64,000 nt of DNA, taken from the NCBI GenBank assembly GCA_052298855.1, contig DAVZXP010000004.1:151039-215038 (forward strand). The letters run 5' to 3'. The notes under the pieces were generated by a model. It was not told where the DNA came from, did no database searches, and worked only from the letters and a program-made list of their open reading frames with translations. Source of the DNA: Fimenecus sp052298855. Its GTDB lineage: Bacteria; Bacillota; Clostridia; Oscillospirales; Acutalibacteraceae. Each line of letters starts with the position of its first letter. Within the stretch, counting starts at the first letter, position 1. Below, piece by piece: positions 27,190 through 36,348 of this stretch. The position numbers and the translations under genes were made by a program.

Positions 27190-27672
27190 TTATACTGGAT
27201 ATTTTTTTGCTAAATAAATACTAAATGAAATTAGTGATATAGCTAATAAAGCACATACAGTGCCACTCGTGATAAACGATTTAGACGGTTCAAGTATGCA
27301 AGTTGATTCTTGGGGTATATTAGGATTATATTTTATTTTTAAAGGCTCACCGATATTTCTTCGTTGATTCTGTTCTTCGATTATTCCAGTATAAGTTTGA
27401 TCATCAACTACATATTCATAATAAATGTCAAAATAAGTAGATGTATGTCCATAATTTGATCCTCTTGCTCCTTCAACTTTTGTTTCTACATGACTTATTG
27501 TTGCGTTTGTAACAATCCATTCTGTTTGCTTATTTTGTATTTGATAGTCGATGGATCCGTTCCAAAAAACTATCACAGAACTTATCAACAAGATAATTCC
27601 GACCGTTATAAGAAAAGCCGGTGAGCGTGTTTTTATTTTCCTTTTAGCATCATTCAAATTACTTATCGTCAT
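27190..27672 (-). CDS. DUF3592 membrane protein, copy 1
   Basis: 160 residues: transmembrane helix (about 18-38), an extracytoplasmic beta domain with YEYVVDDQTYTG and IKYNP.IP..S, then a second helix (about 130-152). This is the DUF3592 layout; function unknown. AAAGGAGAG precedes the ATG. Paralogue of the protein at 28364-28837; each follows a surface-protein fragment, pointing to duplication of a two-gene cassette. Confidence 0.85.
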   Translation of the reverse strand: MTISNLNDAKRKIKTRSPAFLITVGIILLISSVIVFWNGSIDYQIQNKQTEWIVTNATISHVETKVEGARGSNYGHTSTYFDIYYEYVVDDQTYTGIIEEQNQRRNIGEPLKIKYNPNIPQESTCILEPSKSFITSGTVCALLAISLISFSIYLAKKYPV

Positions 27673-27740
27673 TTATTCTCTCCTTTAATTATATCAATAG
27701 GAGAGAGCGATTTTTGGCTCTCTCCCACCAATGAAATACT

Positions 27741-28130
27741 TCATATTACAATAAACTGTTTGGAATAAGAAACACTAAAGTTCGATGCATCTGTTACATT
27801 GACTACAACTGTGTAACTGCCAGTTTCAGTCAGGAGCCATTCGCAAAAATTTATTGATGTGTTATTATTAGAGTAACATATTTGGTCTTCCTTGTAAATG
27901 CAGAATTCCCATTGGTATGGCTGATTACCACCTTCTGTTGAGGCAGTAAAAGTCAGAGTTTCGCCCAACTGAAGATTTCCAAATAATTCTATATCAGTAA
28001 TCAAAAGATTATTGGGCATAAACTTAGCCTCTAGCGCTCGATTGGATAGAACGATAAAAGAATATTCCTCAGTAAGATTGTCAAGTAGTTTCCCATTTTC
28101 ATACCACCCAGCATCTCCATTGAAATAATA
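27741..28130 (-). pseudogene. C-terminal fragment of an InlB-repeat/PKD-like surface protein, copy 1
   Basis: The reading frame runs from about 28130 to the stop at 27741. Its first part (GWYENGKLLDN...SNRALEAKF) is the end of an InlB B-repeat-like unit, and the second is an Ig/PKD-like beta domain. An in-frame stop sits just upstream and there is no start with a ribosome site before it, so this is a 5'-truncated gene. An internal ATG at 28019 would give 92 residues. Confidence 0.65.
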
Positions 28131-28363
28131 AAATCTTTTGTTTTTTATTCAAGACAGTTTTTCTTCTTTGAAATTTATCTAATATTTTATATTATACCAT
28201 GAGCTACTTCTTTTTCCACCCCAATATTATTAAAAGTTATAGGGCAATACTCCTTTATTTAGTATGTACTGCCCTACATAGAAAGAATTTATGTAATTGT
28301 TATTGAGTGGGAGTAAGCTACTTTTTGTCCTGTCGCATCAGTTTCATAAATCAAAATGTTATT

Positions 28364-28837
28364 TTAGGATTTATTTTTATGAAAAATTTTTTTAAAAATA
28401 AAAGGAAGTATCATCAATAATATTCCGCTTATCCCTAAAATCACTCCAAATATAATGAAGTTTACATTTGGTTTTAATACAGAAGTGGATTTTTCGGGAG
28501 ATTGTGGATTGTATTTTATTTCAAACTCATCTCCGATTTTTTTATAATTTACAGACTCGATTAAACCGGTGTATACATTTTCTTCTGCACTGTATTCATA
28601 TAAAATATCATATATAATATATTTATTTCCGTTTGTTGTCATACGCTCATATACATTAGTAACAGTTGCTTCCGTCTTTATCCAGTTTAATTGTGAAATC
28701 TCTTCTTTATATCCCGGAATTCCGATTATAATTGTAACCACGCAACTAAAAGACAGAACAATTCCCACAAAAAAAATAAATCCCGGCATAATATTTTTTA
28801 CTTGTTTTTTGAATTCTCCAAAATCCGTATATGTCAT
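28364..28837 (-). CDS. DUF3592 membrane protein, copy 2
   Basis: 157 residues with the same layout as the copy at 27190: helix (about 18-40), beta domain with DILYEYSAEENVYTGLIES and IKYNPQSPEKST, helix (about 127-148). The two are clearly homologous but strongly diverged. AAAGGA lies about 14 bases before the ATG, a weak site. Function unknown. Confidence 0.82.
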   Translation of the reverse strand: MTYTDFGEFKKQVKNIMPGFIFFVGIVLSFSCVVTIIIGIPGYKEEISQLNWIKTEATVTNVYERMTTNGNKYIIYDILYEYSAEENVYTGLIESVNYKKIGDEFEIKYNPQSPEKSTSVLKPNVNFIIFGVILGISGILLMILPFIFKKIFHKNKS

Positions 28838-28991
28838 ATAAATTTGTATCGATCCTTTCTTGGCATTATTTATATTAACGATTCTAATGTTAAAATACAG
28901 TATATTTATACTGTATTATTTGCTTGTATTTCACTAAATTTAGCGAAGAGCGATTTCACTAAAAAATGAAATCACTCTTCAGCATTTATAT

Positions 28992-29365
28992 TTATGTTAT
29001 AGTAAATTGTTTCGTATAAGATGTAACAAAATTTGATGCATCCGTTACATTGATCACAACTGAATAATCTCCAACTTCTGTGGGGGTCCATTCAAAGAAA
29101 TTTACTATTATATTATCAGAATAACATAATACATCATTTCTGTAAATAAAGACTTCCCACTGATATGGCTGATTTCCTCCAGTTGTATTGATTGTAAAGA
29201 TTAGCTCATTAGTAGTTTCGAGAGCACCAAATATTTCAGTATTAGTAACCGTTAAGTTGTTGGGAATAAATACTGCTTCTAATGTACGGTTGGATAGAAC
29301 ATCAAAAGAATATTCTGCAGAAAGAACATTAATTGGTTTTCCGTTCTCATACCTAACAATAAAAA
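28992..29365 (-). pseudogene. C-terminal fragment of an InlB-repeat/PKD-like surface protein, copy 2
   Basis: Minus-strand frame ending at 28992 reads YENGKPINVLSAEYSFDVLS then NRTLEAVF, followed by the same Ig/PKD-like domain as the fragment at 27741 (GGNQPYQWE, VTDASNF, YTKQF). No start codon or ribosome site leads into it. Second half of the duplicated cassette. Confidence 0.65.
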
Positions 29366-29411
29366 TAATTGTTCTATTACTTTAAAGTGTATAGTTAATA
29401 ATAATTTGACC

Positions 29412-29609
29412 TTACCATATTCTACATTTACCATCGAATCTACCATCCAAGAAATCTAATAAGCCTGCTATCATTGAACCTGCCGAAAAGAAACATGAAG
29501 CTATATCCCATGCTCTATTCCAACTTGAAGATCTAATTTCTTCATATGAACACCTCTTTACAGTTGAAGCTGTTTTACTTAGAACAGCTTCAACTGTATA
29601 TTCAAACAC
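29412..29609 (-). other. Possible frameshifted small peptide gene
   Basis: A minus-strand frame to 29412 ends in a hydrophobic segment then DFLDGRFDGKCRIW, but has no good start. In another frame AGAGGTG is followed by an ATG near 29541 giving MKKLDLQVGIEHGI and a stop. One base shift would join the two into a ~43-residue peptide. Just upstream a perfect 16-bp inverted repeat (29562-29598 area, ACAGTTGAAGCTGTT arms) separates it from the small membrane protein. Could be a dead bacteriocin-like gene; very uncertain. Confidence 0.25.
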
Positions 29610-29613
29610 ATTA

Positions 29614-29799
29614 TTACTTTAATACTTTAATATAGAAGATGATGAAAAGTAATAGCCCTACCAGTGAGAAAATCGTTGTACCCCATAAAACAGGAGACGG
29701 ATTTTGATGTAAAGCAAAATATTCAAATAAAAGATTCAGCGGCGGTCCGAGACAAACCAATATCATTAAAATCAATGTTGTTATATTATATTTTTTCAT
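29614..29799 (-). CDS. Small two-helix membrane protein
   Basis: 61 residues with two hydrophobic helices (about 7-27 and 38-58) and a short polar loop. The start at 29799 is fixed by a perfect AGGAGG at 29806-29811. Not recognised. Small proteins of this shape include immunity proteins and toxin components, but nothing here proves that. Confidence 0.65.
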   Translation of the reverse strand: MKKYNITTLILMILVCLGPPLNLLFEYFALHQNPSPVLWGTTIFSLVGLLLFIIFYIKVLK

Positions 29800-29883
29800 A
29801 AAATACCTCCTTTTAGACTGTTCCCCATATAATATATAACAACTCAGGAATGGATTTATATTACAAGATATTTCTAAATACAT

Positions 29884-30269
29884 TTAACATTATATTTTTC
29901 ATTTTGTCAAGGAAATCCGTTTTTTACATAACATTAAATTATTTTATAAAACAAGAAGATTTATGCTAATCAGAATTTGTTGTGGTTCATTGATATTTTA
30001 TTTAACAGTAACATATAATACTAACACTTTTCACCCTGCGTTTTATTGGTAATGCGGATAATATTTCATTGCGTTTTGTCGGAAGATGTGCTATAAATCA
30101 TCAAAAAGGTGCACAACAACTTCACTTGAAAGATTTAATGAGATTTATCATCAACGAATCGGGCAATCATACGTTATCCATCCAAAGAATTTAAGTGTAA
30201 AAAATGATATTATTTATTTGCCGTCATACATGACATTTTGTTTATAAAAAAACGTGGATTTGCTATTTC
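29884..30269. other. Non-coding stretch with a gene remnant
   Basis: Mostly A/T-rich. A plus-strand frame from about 30053 to a stop at 30196 (NADNISLRFVGRCAINHQ...) looks like protein but has no start; its family is not recognised. It is probably debris at the edge of an integrated element. Confidence 0.35.
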
Positions 30270-30417
30270 TTTCACGACCATTTATTGACCACTTACGAAC
30301 GGAAAACAGGATAAAAACACAGCGCTAAATTAAAAAGCAGTCATTTCAATGTATAAATGTATAAAATAAATGGCTGTTTTTCGTTAGTTTGAGTGTATTT
30401 CATATTTTTTCATCTGT
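30270..30417. repeat. Element-end repeat, copy A
   Basis: Starts with the integrase-end block (30276-30300), then GGATAAAAACACAGCGC, then a bidirectional terminator hairpin (AAAGCAGTCATTT / AAATGGCTGTTTTT, about 30334-30380), then sequence running into the tRNA 3' copy. Nearly the same as 44169-44303; the first part is also at 48314-48412. Confidence 0.75.
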
Positions 30418-30462
30418 TTCGTAATGCGCAGGCCGTCGGTTCGAGTCCGACCAGTAGCTCCA
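30418..30462 (+). repeat. tRNA-Thr 3' half copy (attachment site)
   Basis: 45 bases identical to positions 26315-26359 of the intact tRNA, from the anticodon loop to CCA. The identity continues through the tRNA terminator, the D-arm fragment and a 110-bp unit, so about 215 bp (26315-26529 against 30418-30632) are a near-perfect direct repeat flanking 4 kb. Confidence 0.85.
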
Positions 30463-30524
30463 AGGGCAGAGATTATCTCTGCCTTTTATTTTTTCTTTAC
30501 AACCTTGCCAAACGGCTCAGTTGG

Positions 30525-30767
30525 TCGAAGTTGCGAGCGCATCCTGTGGATGATGAAGCGAGCATAATGAGGTGAAGAAACAAGGAGCAATGCGAAGCGC
30601 CCCAAGCGAGCAGTGCGACTATGTTTCTGAGGGGTCGAAGTTGCGAGCGCATCCTGTGGATGATGAAGCGAGCATAATGAGGTGAAGAAACAAGGAGCAA
30701 TGCGAAGTGCCCCAAGCGAGCAGTGCGACTATGTTTCTGAGGGGTCGAAGTTGTGAGCACATCCGAC
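30525..30767. repeat. Tandem 110-bp repeat, 2.2 copies
   Basis: Exact 110-base period: 30525-30634, 30635-30744 and a partial 30745-30767. Units start TCGAAGTTGCGAGCGC and end TTTCTGAGGGG. A third full copy sits inside the broken tRNA at 26422-26531. Units differ at only a few bases. Confidence 0.85.
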
Positions 30768-30773
30768 AGCTCC

Positions 30774-30882
30774 AAAACCTGTGTAAACACGGCGTTTTCG
30801 CAGGTTTTTTCTTTTTCAGAAAAGAATTTCAAAAGTCAATACGCAACAAAAAATCTCACTCTTTTTTACGGAGCGAGATTTT
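30774..30882 (+). terminator. Two stacked terminators of the element end
   Basis: AACCTGTG...CGCAGGTTTTTTC (30774-30812) and AAATCTCACTC/GAGCGAGATTTT (about 30851-30882). Both recur after the tRNA fragment at 44304, and the second also at about 56468-56500. Confidence 0.75.
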
Positions 30883-30984
30883 GTTTGTTTTTTCGATTTT
30901 CAGCCCAAGACCATCTATTGACCATTTATGATATTTAGGATAAAAGCATTTGCCCAATAGATTAGAAATTTATCAACAAAGCTG

Positions 30985-31485
30985 TTATTTCGGGATCCGC
31001 ATGAATAAATGCGTTTCATCTTCGCCCGCAATATAAGCCCCATTATTCAACATGACCTTCTGCGAAGCGATATTATCCTTATTTACACGAAGGTATATCT
31101 CTTCTTCCAAGATAATGCTTTTTGCTTTATCAATAGTAAGTTTCAATCCCGCCGTTCCATATCCTTTTCCTCGCTTATCTTTTTTGATGCTGTAGCCGAT
31201 ATGTCCAGCTCCTTCCCGAAGCGTTTCCGTTAAATAATGTCTTATTCTGAATTCTCCAATTAGACAATCTTGGTCCCACAAATAATAGTATGTTTCGGGA
31301 ACAAACCAATTCGGCATGTTAACAGGATGCTCATACGAAATCAAGGTTGGCAGGACAGCTTCAATATAGTCCTTGTATGAAACACCATTATACTGATTTG
31401 TTAAGCCGTTTTCATCAACAGGTAATGCTGTTGTGTATTCCCATTGAGCGACAGTGTCCTGTATATTTATTTTTCGCAGTTCCAT
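30985..31485 (-). CDS. GNAT-family N-acetyltransferase
   Basis: 166 residues with the GNAT acetyl-CoA site (DKRGKGYGTAGLKL, residues about 105-118) and the NxASQKVMxNNGA tail typical of the RimJ/RimL or YjdJ-like branch. Acceptor unknown. I choose the ATG at 31485 with AGAGG ten bases upstream; an in-frame ATG eight codons earlier is possible. It sits where an intact integrase 3' end would be expected. Confidence 0.82.
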   Translation of the reverse strand: MELRKINIQDTVAQWEYTTALPVDENGLTNQYNGVSYKDYIEAVLPTLISYEHPVNMPNWFVPETYYYLWDQDCLIGEFRIRHYLTETLREGAGHIGYSIKKDKRGKGYGTAGLKLTIDKAKSIILEEEIYLRVNKDNIASQKVMLNNGAYIAGEDETHLFMRIPK

Positions 31486-31577
31486 CACATTATTACCTCT
31501 GCAAATCATAATTTATCAAATTTATTATACCATACCTTAAAGCATAAACTCAACCGCCGATTATTCGGCGGTTGAGT

Positions 31578-31946
31578 TTATGTTGGAAATAGAATTTTCT
31601 TCATATCCTTGCCTGCGCTTTCTATCAGATTTCCCATTGTGTTTGCAACATTTTCTTGCATGGAATCCGTCACATGCATATAGGTGTTCATTGTAAAGCC
31701 GGCATCCGTATGACCTAACATATGCGATACGGTTTTAATGTCCATTCCTTGTTCAAGGGATAAGGTTGCAAAGCTGTGCCGTAAATCGTGAAAGCGTATT
31801 CTCGGCACACCTGCTCTGTTCTGTATTCTGTGTAATCTTCGTGTGACTGCTGAAGTGTCACGTATCTCTCCTGTTACGATAGATATTTTTACCATATCAC
31901 AAATCATTTCAACACTCCTTTCAAGAAAAAATATAAACCTATACAC
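31578..31946 (-). pseudogene. Tyrosine integrase, C-terminal remnant
   Basis: From about residue 40 onward the frame is the catalytic end of a phage/ICE tyrosine recombinase: FHDLRHSFATLSLEQG (His and Arg), MLGHTDAGFTMNTYMHV (His and nucleophile Tyr) and VANTMGNLIES. The core-binding domain, the first catalytic Arg and all upstream parts are missing, and the first ~30 codons are unrelated. It cannot act as a recombinase. Likely leftover of the element that targeted the tRNA-Thr. Confidence 0.85.
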
Positions 31947-32228
31947 ATCTTAAAATAAAAATGCATATAGGTTCATCATAGTTTTATTGAATTTTCTCTC
32001 CGACTTCATAGTAGCAAAAACACTAATTTAAGTCAAGTACTCTTAATTAGAAAAAATTTTGACCTTTACATATTGTTTATCCATCAAAAATGGAAAGGTA
32101 AAATTATATTTCCATTTCCCAAAATCTTCTGAAGAACAAGTGTATAAGGAAATTTTATTTACTGTTCTCCAAAACAGAACATCAAAAACACGGACAATAA
32201 TTTCCGCCTACAGACGAACGTTTATTTT
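31947..32228. other. A/T-rich non-coding stretch
   Basis: No gene, tRNA or strong hairpin seen. Lies between the integrase remnant and duplicated gene debris. Confidence 0.4.
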
Positions 32229-32640
32229 TGTATAACATATCGGAAATAACCGAATGCTGCAGTTGTGCAACCGTATTGTGAATATCTGTATCCGTTGGAT
32301 CTGCAATAGCAAGGTGAACGGTGGCTGTTTCCCATACCTTTTCTGCAGTGCAGAAAAAGTTTTTGCCGTGTTTTATTTCAACTCAATGACTTTTTTCACA
32401 GGGTATTGCGAAATTACCAACGACATTTTTTCTTTTTGCACCCGTTCCATAGGATAGCGTTCGCTGTACACCGCCTCAACAACAAATGGCAAGTGAAAGA
32501 CCATTTCCGTATTTGGATGCAAGCGGAAGGAATAAGACCCTGCAAGCTGAGGGTACATACAATCCCATAAATCCGCATCCACCCGAAGCATAAGCGCATC
32601 ATCATTGACCAAAAGCGTATCAAACATATCCACAGTGCCG
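32229..32640 (-). pseudogene. Fragments of two paralogous membrane-protein genes
   Basis: 32229-32270 copies a short piece of the neighbouring gene (matches 32717-32755). 32341-32640 copies the 3' end of the module-2 gene (36547-36841) with very few changes, including its stop at 32373. The join to the intact gene at 32646 is abrupt. These are 3' leftovers of a recombination between the two modules. Confidence 0.8.
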
Positions 32641-32645
32641 GTTGC

Positions 32646-33275
32646 TTAAGAATCACTATGTATGTTTACCCTCATATCCACAGGATATTTGGAGAGTACG
32701 AGTTGAAAATCGGTTTTGTATAACATATCGGAAGTAACCGAATGTTGCAGTTCTGCATCTCCGTAGCTTATTGCGTATGGAAAGTGTATAATCGCCTCGC
32801 TATTTTCTACTAACTTGAACTTTTTTATGGAGTTCAGTTGCGGGTATAAAGCGCTCCAAATTTTATCGTCAACCTGAAGCTTAAAATCGTCAGCCGCAAG
32901 AATTGTGTTATACAAATCGATTCCGCTGTTCTCATTGTTATTATTAATATTTTTTATTTTTACTTCAACATCAAAAACATACTCCGGAACATACTGAATA
33001 AAAGGGTCGCCTATATCTTTTGGTATATTTAGTTCTTTAATTTGATGTTCTTGAAGAAAATCATCTGTTTTAATAATTTTTGCAGATAAAACGGTTATTG
33101 AATAACCATTTCTGATTTCGCTTGAATCTTCATAGTAATTATCTTCATAAAAGACTTCTGTTCCCATTTCAAATTCTTGTATATTCGGTCTTTCAGCATT
33201 CATATTTAAGAATGCTATTTTTACAGTAGCAGAAAGCAATAGCATTACTGAAAAGATTGCAATGATTTTTTTCAT
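32646..33275 (-). CDS. Membrane-anchored protein of ABC module 1
   Basis: 209 residues: N-terminal signal/anchor helix (about 4-22), then an extracytoplasmic beta-rich domain with NGYSITVLSAKI and PEYVFDVEVKIKN. Clear paralogue of 36574-37185. I would place it with DUF5028-type proteins, but tentatively. Last gene of a five-gene unit; start overlaps the ATPase stop. Its job is probably to support the transporter at the outer face; not proven. Confidence 0.72.
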   Translation of the reverse strand: MKKIIAIFSVMLLLSATVKIAFLNMNAERPNIQEFEMGTEVFYEDNYYEDSSEIRNGYSITVLSAKIIKTDDFLQEHQIKELNIPKDIGDPFIQYVPEYVFDVEVKIKNINNNNENSGIDLYNTILAADDFKLQVDDKIWSALYPQLNSIKKFKLVENSEAIIHFPYAISYGDAELQHSVTSDMLYKTDFQLVLSKYPVDMRVNIHSDS

Positions 33276-33928
33276 TATAATTCACCTGTTTCAACTACAT
33301 CTATTATTTTTCCGTCCTCAATGGAATAAATAATATCAGATAAAGATTTTAGTATTTCATACTCATGGCACGCAATAATCACAAGTGATTGTCTTTCTTT
33401 TTCACGCCGAACAAGACTCTTGACCATTTCCACGCCTTCCGAATCGAGAGAATTTGTCGGCTCGTCAAGAATAACGATTTCAGGTTTTTCCATAACAGCA
33501 GCGGCAATTCCCAATCGTTGCTTCATTCCTAATGAATACTTTTTATATTTTTTATCTTTTGCGTTTGAAAGACCAACGAAATCTAAAATCTCATCAATTT
33601 CATCGTCAGTCACAAAACCTTTAATTCCTGCAAGAAGTTTAAGATTCTCTTTTCCTGTATATCCGTCAATAAAAGCTGGATTCTCAAGGAGTGCGCCTAC
33701 GCTCGGCGGAAATGAAATATCCTTGTGTAATTCTTTATCGTCAATATAAACAGAACCGGAAGTCGGTCTTATCAAACCGGTAATCATTCGCATCAACATC
33801 GTTTTACCGGAACCGTTAATGCCCTTAAAACCTGTTACCGTTCCTGCGTGCATTTCAAGATTGATATTTTCAAGAACCGTCTTCTTTTTTATTGTTTTTG
33901 TTATATCTGATAATTTTATATTAGCCAT
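33275..33928 (-). CDS. ABC transporter ATPase, module 1
   Basis: 217 residues, a complete nucleotide-binding domain: Walker A GINGSGKT, signature YSLGMKQRLG, Walker B IVILDEPTN, H-loop in ACHEYE. Closest in style to bacteriocin-immunity/BcrA-type exporters. The ATG at 33928 has AGGGAG at nine bases and makes it the same length as its paralogue at 37182. Works with the two permeases encoded just upstream. Confidence 0.93.
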   Translation of the reverse strand: MANIKLSDITKTIKKKTVLENINLEMHAGTVTGFKGINGSGKTMLMRMITGLIRPTSGSVYIDDKELHKDISFPPSVGALLENPAFIDGYTGKENLKLLAGIKGFVTDDEIDEILDFVGLSNAKDKKYKKYSLGMKQRLGIAAAVMEKPEIVILDEPTNSLDSEGVEMVKSLVRREKERQSLVIIACHEYEILKSLSDIIYSIEDGKIIDVVETGEL

Positions 33929-33933
33929 ATCTA

Positions 33934-34773
33934 TCACTCCCTATTTAATATGTCATACCGTGAAAACACAATAGATCCAATTATCATAGAAGATACCGTT
34001 ACAATAATCGATATTAATATTCCCGTAGCGGCTCTTAAACCGTTATTAACTACTGCGTCGTTTCTTAACAGCATTGCATAGTTTGAAAATAAAAACGGTG
34101 TTTTGTAAAATGCTGCTGATATGATGTGTGTTACAGTAAGCATAAAACTCACATTTGGCTTAACCACAAGAGAAATTGTCATTTGCAACATAGACATTGC
34201 AACCATAATAAAAAACGGTAACACAAGCTTTAATCCTATATGAAAGCTTTTATACATATAATAATCAAATTTGTTATTTGAAATCGCAATACAATATTCC
34301 GAAACCTCTCCTGAGAATGAAGCTTTTGTTATCAGTCCAAAAATCATTATCGCTGAAAGAATAATCAAATTTATAATTGCCATTGTCACAATGATCCAGC
34401 AGCACTTTGAATACCACCATGTTTTTCTTGAACGTGTATTAATAAGGACAAATTTGCCAAATCCATTCAAATCCTTAAACGGATAAATTAATGTTATAAA
34501 CATTGCAAAAACAAAAAGCAATGTCCATATTGACGGAAAAGAGAAACTTTGACCGATAACCGGTTTATACTCTTCTTTTCCTGCAAAAATATAAAACACA
34601 TAATCTGCGAGAGAAGATGGAGTGGAAACGCTGTTTAATGTACAGAAGGTACGATACCTTATATAATAATCAAAGCAAAATGCTGCCGCCATACACAAAA
34701 CAAGCAAATATTTTTTAAAACTTGAAGCGCAACCATTTTTCAAATCATATCTTAACGATCTAAAAAACATCAT
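33934..34773 (-). CDS. ABC-2 type permease B, module 1
   Basis: 279 residues, about six hydrophobic helices, no ATPase motifs. Aligns along its length with 37841-38686 (shared RYDLKNG start, YPFKDLNGFGKFVLINTRSRKTWW-like motif, SRYDILNRE end). Start overlaps the previous permease gene by 14 bases. Likely one half of the channel. Confidence 0.85.
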   Translation of the reverse strand: MMFFRSLRYDLKNGCASSFKKYLLVLCMAAAFCFDYYIRYRTFCTLNSVSTPSSLADYVFYIFAGKEEYKPVIGQSFSFPSIWTLLFVFAMFITLIYPFKDLNGFGKFVLINTRSRKTWWYSKCCWIIVTMAIINLIILSAIMIFGLITKASFSGEVSEYCIAISNNKFDYYMYKSFHIGLKLVLPFFIMVAMSMLQMTISLVVKPNVSFMLTVTHIISAAFYKTPFLFSNYAMLLRNDAVVNNGLRAATGILISIIVTVSSMIIGSIVFSRYDILNRE

Positions 34774-35605
34774 TTTTAGTACCTCGTATGATTGTAATCA
34801 ATCCTGTAATTATGAATAATACTACAAGCTCGATTATTGCATTATGCAGATATATGAGATTACCCGCAGTAGCATGTAAAAATTTCAACGGCGAAAGCTC
34901 GCCGATATTTTGAAGCATATCCCTAAACATGCCTGTAGCGTAGTTTGCTATAAGCAATAGAATAAAGGGTACTGTTGTTACTGCAATTTTATTTTTCACA
35001 AAAAATGACAAAGCAAGACTTAAGCAAGCATATATACCCGAAAACAAAGAGGTAAGCAATGTCATAGCGATAAGATACATAATCGGATGTGTGAAGAACA
35101 GCTTTGATAGCATGATTCCGGAGTAATGTATATAACTGAAATTGTAATAAATATCCGGCTTTACGGCAGGGATAAAACAAGCAACGACTAAAATGTTAAG
35201 CAAAATAGGTATAAACGCAACACAGGCGCCTGAGAGAAATGTTGCAATAAATTTTGATATATAATAATTTTTCCTTGTTGTTCGGATAAGCACATTTTTT
35301 ATGTAGCCGCTTCTAAGCTCAGTTGAATATGACCAACCGTAAGCAAGGCATGCTGTTAATGGAAGTAAAACATAAAAAATATACGGAGCTACGCTACTCA
35401 TATCATCGGCTATCCAATATTGATAAAGCGTATTAACCGGCAACCATGGGTTTTCCGAAGCGTGAATCATACCGAAGCTTTTTTTAGAATATAACACGGA
35501 TACAATTCCGGCAATAATAGTTATAATGCAATTTATGATTAGGGAAAGGTAAAATAATTTGTTATTAAAAGCTTTTTTCAATTCTGTTTTCAAGGACAAT
35601 ACCAT
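34760..35605 (-). CDS. ABC-2 type permease A, module 1
   Basis: 281 residues, six predicted helices; the KTELKKAFNNKLF start and GYIKNVLIRTTRKNYYISK segment match its paralogue at 38673. ATG at 35605 follows GGGGGAGAG and comes two bases after the lipoprotein stop. Heteromeric partner of permease B. Confidence 0.85.
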   Translation of the reverse strand: MVLSLKTELKKAFNNKLFYLSLIINCIITIIAGIVSVLYSKKSFGMIHASENPWLPVNTLYQYWIADDMSSVAPYIFYVLLPLTACLAYGWSYSTELRSGYIKNVLIRTTRKNYYISKFIATFLSGACVAFIPILLNILVVACFIPAVKPDIYYNFSYIHYSGIMLSKLFFTHPIMYLIAMTLLTSLFSGIYACLSLALSFFVKNKIAVTTVPFILLLIANYATGMFRDMLQNIGELSPLKFLHATAGNLIYLHNAIIELVVLFIITGLITIIRGTKNDVF

Positions 35606-35607
35606 TG

Positions 35608-36348
35608 TTATCTCTCCCCCTCTATTTTCAATGGAATATAGCATATTTTCCTATCAATATCTGTTCCGTTGAGCACAACACTTTCCCCAAGACAAATACA
35701 AATATTTTGATTTTCGAGTTCTGTTTTATTAACAATATAACAAAGCTTAAATCTTGCCGTTTCGTCTTTCTTTAATGAAAAATAATAATATTCGTTCTCC
35801 TCTGAAGACCTGGTAATATCCTCTGTTTGTTCAAGATAAGCGCAGAAATACGATTCATTTATCGGAAACTTATAGTCATCAGCGAACAGATACATATTTT
35901 CAAGTATATGTATATTCTCATCTTCTGTGCCGGTGTAAGACCTTTTTCTTTCAGACTGTTTTTCAATTGAAAGTTCTATACATAGGAGCTGCAAATTATT
36001 ATCAATCAATTTTCCGTCAGATGTAAAATATTCGGTCTTTCCGTTGCTGTTGGGAAAATCATCTATTGACAAGCTCGCCTCACTTAAATCATTTATAAAG
36101 TATGATTTTTCTATGGTATATTTAAATACCGCTTCCGAGGTTTCATCATCTTTAATATAATAATTATTCGGGTTATCAACTACTTCAATAGTTTGCGATT
36201 CTATATCATTATCTTTAATGGGATTCCCGGTAAGAACACCAAGACCGAATCTCTTTAATTCATTAAAGTTGCAAGAAGAAAGTAGTAACAAGATAGAACC
36301 AAATAATGCAATTATGCAAAGAGGTTTCATAAGTTTTTTCGAATGCAT
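35608..36348 (-). CDS. Lipoprotein of module 1
   Basis: 246 residues with a lipoprotein signal: hydrophobic stretch then LLSSC (lipid Cys about 26). The rest is extracytoplasmic and beta-rich; function unknown. It is the counterpart of 39537-40238, although the two are little alike beyond layout and the YTV/NDLS motifs. First gene of module 1, with TTGGAGG before the ATG. Confidence 0.78.
   Translation of the reverse strand: MHSKKLMKPLCIIALFGSILLLLSSCNFNELKRFGLGVLTGNPIKDNDIESQTIEVVDNPNNYYIKDDETSEAVFKYTIEKSYFINDLSEASLSIDDFPNSNGKTEYFTSDGKLIDNNLQLLCIELSIEKQSERKRSYTGTEDENIHILENMYLFADDYKFPINESYFCAYLEQTEDITRSSEENEYYYFSLKKDETARFKLCYIVNKTELENQNICICLGESVVLNGTDIDRKICYIPLKIEGER

Noticed and set aside
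30393..30575. Open frame over the tRNA fragment copy at 30.4 kb (and the similar ones at 26.3 and 44.3 kb)
   Set aside because: They are translations of tRNA and repeat DNA; repetition of the frame only reflects the repeated att sequence.
30525..30767. CRISPR array reading of the tandem repeat
   Set aside because: The 110-base units are directly joined with no spacers, and no cas genes are present.
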